A DNA stretch of 64,000 bases from Palsa-504 sp963789225 (lineage in GTDB: Bacteria; Actinomycetota; Actinomycetes; Streptosporangiales; Streptosporangiaceae): NCBI GenBank assembly GCA_963789225.1, contig CAWBKD010000042.1, forward strand, positions 6,739 to 70,738. Reading direction: 5' to 3'. The notes under the pieces are model-generated. The model was not told where the DNA came from. It did no database searches and saw nothing but the letters and a program-made list of their open reading frames with translations. The position numbers and the translations under genes were made by a program. Numbering within the stretch: the first letter of the stretch is position 1; the number at the start of each line of letters is the position of its first letter. Below are positions 25,257 through 34,455 of the stretch, piece after piece.

Positions 25257-26618
25257 TCACACCGGCTTCGGCGCCGGGTTGTGCGGGTCGCCGGCCGGGT
25301 ACCGGCGGGAGATCAGCTCGTTCTCGACGCCCTGCAGGTGCGAGACGGTGTTCGCGGACGGACCCGGGCCTGACGGCGGCGGGACGGTGACGACGTTGAG
25401 CACATCATCGCTCCGCGGCGTAGTGAGCGTGAGCACGTCACCGAAGCCGGGCGCGGCCTTGTCGCGCGCCGTCAGCGAGGGCAGGTTCCAGCGCTGCTCC
25501 ACCGTCTTCAGGACCGAGGTGTGATCGAGGGGCGTCCCTCCGGCCGGGACCCGGTATACCGTGCCCGGTGCGATCAGCGGTGACACGAGCACGGCCGGCA
25601 CCCGGACCCCGAACCGGTCGAAGTTGAACCCGAATTCCCCGGTGTCGCTGTCGGGCTGCACCGCCCCCCAGGGCGGCGGCACGTGGTCGAAGCACCCGCC
25701 GTGCTCGTCGTAGGTGATCACCAGCAGCGTTCCCGGCCAGCCCGGTCCCGTCCGCAGCGTCTCGTACACGTCGTGGATGAGCTGCTCGCCCAGGGCCACG
25801 TCGTAGTTGGGGTGCTGGTTGTTACCCGACGACCCCCAGCTCGGCTCGAGGAACACGAAGGGCGGCAGGGTCCCGGCCGCCGCTGCGGCCTGGAAGTCGG
25901 CGAACTGCCCGAAGTGGCTCGCCGCGGCGCTATTGATCTGCGTGAACGTCAACTTGGTCAGCGGCTCGGCGTTGTAGCCGTATATCGCCCAGCCCAGGCC
26001 GGCCGCGTCGAGCAGCCCGAAGATCGTCGGCGAGCTGAACGTGTGCGTCTTGTCGTCCATGTGCCCCTGGCTGGTCGCCGCGCAGGCGAAGGCCCGGTTC
26101 GGGAGCGTCTCCGTAGGCACCGGCGCGAACCACCGATCGCAGACCGCGTACCCCTTCGCCAGCGCGGATAGCACGGGCAGGGCCTCGGGCGTGTAGCAGC
26201 CCATGATGTCGCCCTCGATCGTGCCGGGCTGGATCGGCCACTGCGTGGGCTCCTTGGACTGCCAGCCCAGGGTGTAGCCGTAGTTCGTGACGAAGCCCTG
26301 GCCAGGCGCGGCCAGCCCGGCCGAGGCCGGGCCGTTGTTGTTGCCGTAGAGCTGGTCGTTGGTGGCCATGTAGCCTTCGCCGGGATCCGAGCCGGGCATG
26401 AAGTACGCGTGCGGCGTCGTCGGCTCGATCCGGAACACGGTGACCGGCTGCCCGTTCGTGCCGGGGTTCGACTCCGTCCCGGTCAGGCCGTCGAACGGCT
26501 GGCCCGACGTTGACACATTGCCGGGATACAGGAACCCGAGCATGTGGTCGAAGGACCTGTTCTCCAGCATCAGGAGAACCACGCTGTTCACCGCGGCCAG
26601 GCCGCTGCCGTTCGCCAT
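25257..26618 (-). CDS. Phospholipase C / phosphoesterase family protein lacking a signal peptide
   Basis: A 453-residue member of the phosphoesterase family PF04185. VVLLMLENRSFDHMLGFLYPG carries the metal-binding and catalytic start, AVCDRWFAPVPTETLPNRAFACAATSQGHMDD the middle, and TYDEHGGCFDHVPPP the metal site; all are intact. Secreted relatives carry a Tat signal, but here the catalytic domain starts at residue 12, so the enzyme appears cytosolic or is released in another way. I see no alternative start with a signal. GGAGG lies upstream of the ATG at 26618. The substrate (phospholipid or other phosphodiester) is open. Confidence 0.85.
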   Translation of the reverse strand: MANGSGLAAVNSVVLLMLENRSFDHMLGFLYPGNVSTSGQPFDGLTGTESNPGTNGQPVTVFRIEPTTPHAYFMPGSDPGEGYMATNDQLYGNNNGPASAGLAAPGQGFVTNYGYTLGWQSKEPTQWPIQPGTIEGDIMGCYTPEALPVLSALAKGYAVCDRWFAPVPTETLPNRAFACAATSQGHMDDKTHTFSSPTIFGLLDAAGLGWAIYGYNAEPLTKLTFTQINSAAASHFGQFADFQAAAAAGTLPPFVFLEPSWGSSGNNQHPNYDVALGEQLIHDVYETLRTGPGWPGTLLVITYDEHGGCFDHVPPPWGAVQPDSDTGEFGFNFDRFGVRVPAVLVSPLIAPGTVYRVPAGGTPLDHTSVLKTVEQRWNLPSLTARDKAAPGFGDVLTLTTPRSDDVLNVVTVPPPSGPGPSANTVSHLQGVENELISRRYPAGDPHNPAPKPV

Positions 26619-26711
26619 CCCCTGCCCCCTCCGAGTCGCCAGGAATCCGACGAAACCTTACCGCGCGCATCCGGCCATATGCAGGGAATTGCCGCTGGAG
26701 GTCACTGGCCC

Positions 26712-27260
26712 CTATTGCGCGGGGGACGCCTCCGGGCTGGGCGCGGGCGCGGGTTCGGGCCCCGTCCCTTCGGCCGGGGCGGCAGGCTTGGCGGTCAGCA
26801 TCCGGGCGACCAGCCCGCCGGCCGCCAGCGCGCCACCGATAGCGGCGACCGCGGCGAGCCGGCGGGGCAGCGCGGGCCCGAGGCGGAACCTGCCGGGCCC
26901 GGCCGCGGCCAGCGCGGCCGCCGCCGCCAGGTTGGTCAGCGGAAGCTCGAACCCGCCCTTGGCAGCCAGCGGGCCCTTGGCCCGGTGCGTGGTGGCGGCG
27001 ACGCTCATGGCCCCCATGATCGCCAGGGGGCCGGCCGGGTCGGCGATGCCCGCCGCGGTGAGCAGGCCACCGCCGAGCTCGGTGATCCCGGCGGCCATGG
27101 CCATGTGCTTGCCCGGCCGCAGGCCTATGCGGTGGAAACCTGCGCCGGCCCGGTCCAGGCCGGCGCCGCCGAAGCTGCCGAACAGCTTCTGGGCCCCGTG
27201 CACCGCTAGGTACGCACCGAGCACCAGCCTGGTGCCGAGCAGGGCAGCGTCACGCATCAT
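26712..27260 (-). CDS. DoxX-family membrane protein
   Basis: A 182-residue protein with four predicted helices and the DoxX signature GTRLVLGAYLAVHGAQKLFGSFGGAGLDRAGAGFHRIGLRPG. A fifth hydrophobic stretch (AAVAAIGGALAAGGLVARML) and a Pro/Glu-rich tail end it. DoxX proteins have been linked to redox and thiol homeostasis in actinobacteria. It follows a TetR gene on the same strand by 23 bp, forming a likely autoregulated pair. Confidence 0.82.
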   Translation of the reverse strand: MMRDAALLGTRLVLGAYLAVHGAQKLFGSFGGAGLDRAGAGFHRIGLRPGKHMAMAAGITELGGGLLTAAGIADPAGPLAIMGAMSVAATTHRAKGPLAAKGGFELPLTNLAAAAALAAAGPGRFRLGPALPRRLAAVAAIGGALAAGGLVARMLTAKPAAPAEGTGPEPAPAPSPEASPAQ

Positions 27261-27283
27261 GTCCCGTTCCTATCGTCTCGTGA

Positions 27284-28012
27284 TCATGTGATGTGGCTTC
27301 GGGTGCCCTGACCACGGGCGCGCCCGCCGCAGCCGCGCTCGGCGGCCAGCCGCACCATGGCCCTGGTCATCTGGACCGTCGTAGGCGGCTCGGGCAGCCC
27401 AGGCGAGTCGTGGCTGGCGAACGCATCCAGGGCCAGGGCCACGAACCGGCGCCAGGCGTCGGGCGCATCGGCGCGGGTGACCTGCATGACCGCGCCCGTA
27501 GCGATCAGCAGGAGCAGGAGATCCTCGCCGACGAAGTCGTCTCGCAGCGTGCCGCTCGCCTTGGCGCGCTCGATGAGCGTGATGACGTTGTCGTTGGCCG
27601 TCCTGCGGACCTGCTCGACCTGCTCGCCCGCGGACAGCGTCATCGACAGCAGGTCGCCAAGACCGCGGTCGCAGGCCTGCAGTTCGCAGATCCGCCGCAC
27701 GAACCCGGCAAACCCGGCCCAGGGATCCGGGACCTCCAGGGCCTGCTCGGCGGCCCGGGCGTACTGGGCCACACTCTCCACGAGCGCGGCGGCGACGAGC
27801 CTTTCGCGGGTGGGAAACCGCCGGTACAGCGTGGCGATCCCGACGCCGGCCCGGGCGGCGATCACCTCGAGCGGGGCCTCGAGCCCCTGCTCGGCGAAGA
27901 CGATCCTGGCCACGGCCAGGATCGCGGCGCGGTTGCGGGCGGCATCGGCGCGCAGCCCGCGCGCACCTTCAGCTCCCGGCGCACCGGGTCCTGACGGGCT
28001 GCAGGCTGTCAT
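27284..28012 (-). CDS. TetR-family transcriptional regulator
   Basis: The 242-residue protein has the HTH after a 25-residue Pro/Gly lead: AILAVARIVFAEQGLEAPLEVIAARAGVGIATLYRRFPTRERLVAAAL. The C-terminal domain (PWAGFAGFVRRICELQACDRGL, LLLLLIATGAVMQVTRADAP) fits TetR regulators with a SbtR-like C-terminal. It probably controls doxX downstream and perhaps the divergent MDMPI gene. TACCAT lies 6 nt before the ATG, so it may be leaderless. Confidence 0.86.
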   Translation of the reverse strand: MTACSPSGPGAPGAEGARGLRADAARNRAAILAVARIVFAEQGLEAPLEVIAARAGVGIATLYRRFPTRERLVAAALVESVAQYARAAEQALEVPDPWAGFAGFVRRICELQACDRGLGDLLSMTLSAGEQVEQVRRTANDNVITLIERAKASGTLRDDFVGEDLLLLLIATGAVMQVTRADAPDAWRRFVALALDAFASHDSPGLPEPPTTVQMTRAMVRLAAERGCGGRARGQGTRSHIT

Positions 28013-28018
28013 CCGCTT

Positions 28019-28024
28019 ATGGTA
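28019..28024 (-). promoter_or_regulatory. -10 element of a probable leaderless tetR transcript
   Basis: On the minus strand TACCAT is followed by 6 nt and the ATG at 28012. Confidence 0.45.
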
Positions 28025-28099
28025 GACGATCTGGAGGCGCCCCTCCGGAACCTGCTAGCATCTGGCGGGATCTGCCCGCATCGCGAACCGGAGGAAGCC

Positions 28100-28873
28100 A
28101 TGGAAACCAGCCCGGGGCCGTGGATCGACGCCCTCAGGCACTCTCACGACCGGCTGGAAGCCATCGTGGAGCCGCTCGACCCCGGGCAGCTTGAACAGCC
28201 CGCGTACCCGAGCAAGTGGTCGATCGCCCAGGTGCTCTCGCATCTGGGATCACAGGCCGAGATCTTCGGCCTGTGGCTGGACGCCAGCCTGAGCGGGACG
28301 GAGCCGCCCGGCCGCGATGCGTTCGGACCCATCTGGGACTCCTGGAACGCCCGGAGCCCGCAGGCCCAGGCGGCGGACGGCCTGCGCGCGGACCAGGTCA
28401 CGCTCGAGCGGATGGAGTCCCTCGACGCGGACCAGTTGGCTCGGCTGCACCTGAACCTCTTCGGGATGGAGCTGGACGCCGCCGGGCTGGGGCGGATGCG
28501 GCTCGGTGAGCACGCCGTCCACACCTGGGATGTCGCGGTGGCGCTCGACCCGACGGCGATCGTCGCACCCGACGCTGTGGGGTTGCTCGTCGACACGCTT
28601 GGCCCGTTCATCGGCCGGGTGGCCAAGCCGGACGGGGTGCACCGCCGCCTGCGGGTGATGACCACCGACCCGGAGCGGGACTTCATCCTCGCCACCGGTG
28701 AGTCCGCGACGCTCACGCCGGCCGACGGCGAAGCAGGCCTGCCCGAGCTACGGCTGCCCGCCGAGGCGCTCATCCGCCTGGCCTACGGGCGCCTCGATCC
28801 GGCCCACACCCCTGCGGTGCAGGCCGCTGGCGTCGACCTAGACGAGCTGCGGGCCATCTTCCCAGGATTCTAG
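28100..28873 (+). CDS. Maleylpyruvate isomerase family mycothiol-dependent protein
   Basis: A 257-residue MDMPI/DinB-fold protein. The N-terminal four-helix bundle starts with WIDALRHSHDRLEAIVEPLDPGQLEQPAYPSKWSIAQVLSHLGSQAEIF, whose His, with the later EHAVHTWDVAVALDP, makes the usual metal triad. The C-terminal domain resembles an SCP2-like fold ending in LAYGRLDP. Known members isomerise maleylpyruvate with mycothiol; most paralogues have unknown substrates. GAGGA lies 5 nt before ATG 28100, which decides the start. Confidence 0.8.
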   Translation: METSPGPWIDALRHSHDRLEAIVEPLDPGQLEQPAYPSKWSIAQVLSHLGSQAEIFGLWLDASLSGTEPPGRDAFGPIWDSWNARSPQAQAADGLRADQVTLERMESLDADQLARLHLNLFGMELDAAGLGRMRLGEHAVHTWDVAVALDPTAIVAPDAVGLLVDTLGPFIGRVAKPDGVHRRLRVMTTDPERDFILATGESATLTPADGEAGLPELRLPAEALIRLAYGRLDPAHTPAVQAAGVDLDELRAIFPGF

Positions 28874-28889
28874 GGACGTCCGGGCCCGC

Positions 28890-29700
28890 TCAGGCGGTGC
28901 CGATGACGACCGTGGCGCCCAGGTCGGCGGAGGATTCCACCCGCGCGGCTAGGCCGCAGGCCGCGAAGGCCGATACGGCCCGCGGCGCCTGGCCCTCGCT
29001 GGTCTCGATCAGCAGGTGGCCGCCGCGCCCGAGCCAATTCGGCGCGCCGGCGGCCACCCGGCGCAACACGTCGAGGCCGTCAGGCCCACCGTCGAGCGCG
29101 ACGCGCGGCTCGTGCACGCGGGCCTCAGCGGGAAGCAGCCTCACCTCGTCGCTCGGCACGTACGGGACGTTGGCCACGATGACGGCGACCTGACCGCGCA
29201 GTGCCGGAGGCAGCGGATCGAACAGGTCGCCCTCGTAGACCTGGCCGCCGACGCCCTCGAGGTTGCGCCGGGCGCAGGCCACGGCGGCCGGGTCGATGTC
29301 GACGGCGTGCACCTGTAGCCGACTCAGTGAAGCGGCCAGGGCGGCGCCTATGGCACCCGCCCCGCAGCACAGGTCGACGATAATGTCCCGGGGGGGCCAG
29401 GGGGGAAAGGCTTCCCCCCAAGATCGGGGGGATCCCGGGGGGTCGCCCCCCCGGACTAGCAGGGCCTGCCGGACGAGGAACTCCGTGCGGCGGCGCGGGA
29501 CGAAGACGCCGGGGTCCACGGCGATCCGCAGGCCGCTGAACTCCGCCCAGCCGATGACCTGCTCGAGGGGCAGGCCGGCGACCCGCCGGTCCACCATGAC
29601 CGTCAGTTCTTCCGGGGTGTGCGCCGCGGAGGCGAGCATGCGGGCCTCATCCTCCGCGAAGACGCAGCCTGCAGCCCGGAGCCGGGCGATGATGCGGGCG

Positions 29701-29717
<17 letters not shown>
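28890..29717 (-). CDS. HemK-like protein-(glutamine-N5) methyltransferase with inserted element
   Basis: A 275-residue class I methyltransferase of the PrmC/HemK type: IIVDLCCGAGAIGAALAASL binds SAM, and the catalytic NPPY reads NVPYVP, a variant I know from actinobacterial members. Between the N-terminal helical domain and the SAM motif lies a foreign-looking stretch (VRGGDPPGSPRSWGEAFPP) encoded by a GC-rich palindromic element whose relative sits in an MFS gene at 47.4 kb. The frame is intact. The start is GTG at 29717, overlapping the acnA stop by 17 bp. Confidence 0.82.
29387..29457 (-). repeat. In-frame GC-rich palindromic element, copy A
   Basis: On the minus strand it begins AGTCCGGGGGGGCGACCCC and continues with alternating G6-7 and C6-7 runs around GATC. 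It is read in the frame VRGGDPPGSP... inside the HemK-like gene. Copy B at 47376-47455 shares the first 38 bases with few changes and the same frame. About 60-70 bp appear inserted relative to the family. Confidence 0.75.
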
Positions 29718-32428
<2,711 letters not shown>

Positions 32429-32477
32429 CGTTGCTGCCTCCCGGTTCCCACGGTGCCAAACCTACAGTATCTCGATA

Positions 32478-32681
32478 TCAAGGTACTTGGGGAGAGTCGG
32501 GGTTATTCCCGGGGCCCGCGGCGTTCTTCTTCGCGAGCGAGATCGCGCCCCACTGGGTGGCGGCGACCACCGCGAGCGCGATCGGCGTGATGATGGCCGA
32601 TGCTCCGCCACCGGGGTGGTTCGGCTTGATCGCGTGCACGGCGAGGAGCAGCCCGCCGATCACAAGCGGCACGACCGTCAC
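32478..32681 (-). CDS. Small two-helix membrane protein
   Basis: A 67-residue peptide with two hydrophobic segments, VVPLVIGGLLLAVHAI and SAIITPIALAVVAATQWGAISLA, followed by a short polar tail. GTG at 32681 has GAGGTGA about 7 nt upstream. It lies between acnA (same strand, 49 bp) and the divergent LLM gene. No family recognised; likely an integral membrane protein. Confidence 0.5.
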   Translation of the reverse strand: MTVVPLVIGGLLLAVHAIKPNHPGGGASAIITPIALAVVAATQWGAISLAKKNAAGPGNNPDSPQVP

Positions 32682-32776
32682 TGTCGCTCACCTCGATCCG
32701 CGATCTGAAGCGACCAGCTCGATCGTTAGGATAGCGCCGTAACCGCCGGTATCCGGCCAGGAGAGGACGTCACGGG

Positions 32777-33616
32777 ATGCGCTTCGCAGTCAAGACACGG
32801 CCCGAGCATCAGACCTGGGAGGAGATCCGTGACGCGTGGCTCGCGGCGGACGAGATCCCGCTGTTCGAGTCTGCGTGGAACTGGGATCACTTCTACCCGC
32901 TCACCGGCGACCTGACCGGGCCGAACTTCGAGGCGTGGACGATGCTGGGTGCGATGGCCCAGGCGACGAGGCGGATCCGGATCGGCTGCCAGGTCACCGG
33001 GATGATCTACCGGCATCCCGCCGTGCTGGCCAACATGGCCGCGACCGTCGACATCATCTCCGGCGGGCGGCTGGAACTGGGCCTCGGCGCGGGGTGGAAC
33101 CAGATGGAGTGCGACGCCTACGGCATCCCGCTGCCCCCGCTGCGCGAGCGTTTCGACAGGTTCGACGAAGGGGTCGAGGCCATCGTCGGCCTGCTGACCC
33201 AGACCACCACCACGTTCGCGGGCCGCTACGTCCAGCTCACCGACGCCCGGTGCGAGCCCAAGCCGGTGCAGCAGCCGCATCCGCCGATCACCATCGGCGG
33301 CCGCGGCCGGACGCGGACCCTGCGGACCGTGGCGCGCTGGGCCCAGCAGTGGAACGCGATCTCCAGCGACCCGCAGGAGTGGTCCGAGCTGAAGGAGGTG
33401 CTCGCCGGGCACTGCGCCAGCATCGGGCGCGACCTGAACGAGATCACGTGTTCGGTCAACGTGCGCATCGACCCCGACCAGGGGCTAGGGCCCGTCGTCG
33501 AGCAGGCCGCCGCCTACCGGGACGCGGGGGCCGACCTTGTCATCTTGAACCTGCCGCTTCACGCCAAGCCCGATTCCCTCAAGCCCCTGGCCGAAGCGGT
33601 AGGCCCGCTGGCCTGA
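32777..33616 (+). CDS. LLM-class F420-dependent oxidoreductase
   Basis: A 279-residue luciferase-like TIM-barrel protein. WAQATRRIRIGCQVTG, the MAATVDIISGGRLELGLGAGWNQMECDAYGI motif and the PPITIGGRGRTRTLRTVARWAQQWNA phosphate-binding part are typical of actinobacterial F420-dependent members. Substrate unknown. The last 58 bp overlap the convergent NAD-binding oxidoreductase gene. Confidence 0.85.
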   Translation: MRFAVKTRPEHQTWEEIRDAWLAADEIPLFESAWNWDHFYPLTGDLTGPNFEAWTMLGAMAQATRRIRIGCQVTGMIYRHPAVLANMAATVDIISGGRLELGLGAGWNQMECDAYGIPLPPLRERFDRFDEGVEAIVGLLTQTTTTFAGRYVQLTDARCEPKPVQQPHPPITIGGRGRTRTLRTVARWAQQWNAISSDPQEWSELKEVLAGHCASIGRDLNEITCSVNVRIDPDQGLGPVVEQAAAYRDAGADLVILNLPLHAKPDSLKPLAEAVGPLA

Positions 33617-34455
33617 GCTCCGCGGCCGCGCTCAGAGCTTGTCGGCTGCCGAGTCGCCGGCTGCGAGGCACCGGCCGCTGCCGCCAGGCGCTCATGCAGC
33701 GCCGCGCTGGCGCTGGCCATCAGCGGGCTCACGCCCAGTTCGGTGAGCATGGCCGCGGCCGCTTCCATCTCGTCGGTCCGGCGTCGTGCGTGTTTGACGG
33801 TGCCGCTGACGATCCGCTCCACGGTGGCCGCGTCGGCCGACGTCAGCTCGGCGGTGATGAGCTCCCGCATCCACGGTTCAACCCCGGCCGCCCTCGCGGC
33901 CTCGAGCGCCTCGACCATGGCCGCCGCCATGCCCTTGTAGAAGACGCTGCGCAACAGCTTCTGGCGGGCGGCGAGCCCGGCCGGGCCGTCGAGGACCTCG
34001 ATCTGGGCGCCCAGGGGCCGCAGCGTGTCCGCGAACCGCGCGGCTCCGTCCCCGCTAGCCAGCATGGGGACGCGCAGGCCGCGTCCCGGCACGGGCGCCA
34101 TCATCGCGACGTCGGCAAACGGCACGCCGCCCGCCTCGGCGATCTCCGCCAGCTGCCGTTTGGTGCCCGGTGCGGCGGTATTCAGGTCGGCCCACAGGGC
34201 GTCCTCGCGCAGGCCCGCCAGCCCGGCCCGGAAGGCGTCCACGGCGGCCTGCGCGCTGTTCACGCTCAGGACCACATCTGCGCCGAGCGCCGCCTCGGCC
34301 TCGCCGCCAGTGTCGGTGATCCCTTCCGCCGCGGCCACCGCCGGGTCGTACCCGCGGACGTCCACACCCGCGGCCACCAGGTCGGCAGCGATGACCGAGC
34401 CCGCCTCACCCAAGCCGAGCACGGCGATGACTAGCGTACGTGCGGGCTGGCTCAC
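33559..34455 (-). CDS. NAD(P)-dependent oxidoreductase, 6-phosphogluconate dehydrogenase-like
   Basis: The 298-residue beta-hydroxyacid-dehydrogenase-type protein has an N-terminal Rossmann motif VIAVLGLGEAGSVIAADLVAAG, then VVLSVNSAQAAVDAF and FADVAMMAPVPGRG. The second half (AARQKLLRSVFYKGMAAAMVEALEAA) resembles the DUF1932 domain with the catalytic Lys. After about residue 265 the sequence is Ala/Ser/Gln-rich and overlaps the LLM gene's end. Substrate unknown. Its start overlaps the stop of the upstream Pro/Gly-rich gene by 4 bp. Confidence 0.8.
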   Translation of the reverse strand: MSQPARTLVIAVLGLGEAGSVIAADLVAAGVDVRGYDPAVAAAEGITDTGGEAEAALGADVVLSVNSAQAAVDAFRAGLAGLREDALWADLNTAAPGTKRQLAEIAEAGGVPFADVAMMAPVPGRGLRVPMLASGDGAARFADTLRPLGAQIEVLDGPAGLAARQKLLRSVFYKGMAAAMVEALEAARAAGVEPWMRELITAELTSADAATVERIVSGTVKHARRRTDEMEAAAAMLTELGVSPLMASASAALHERLAAAAGASQPATRQPTSSERGRGAQASGPTASARGLRESGLA

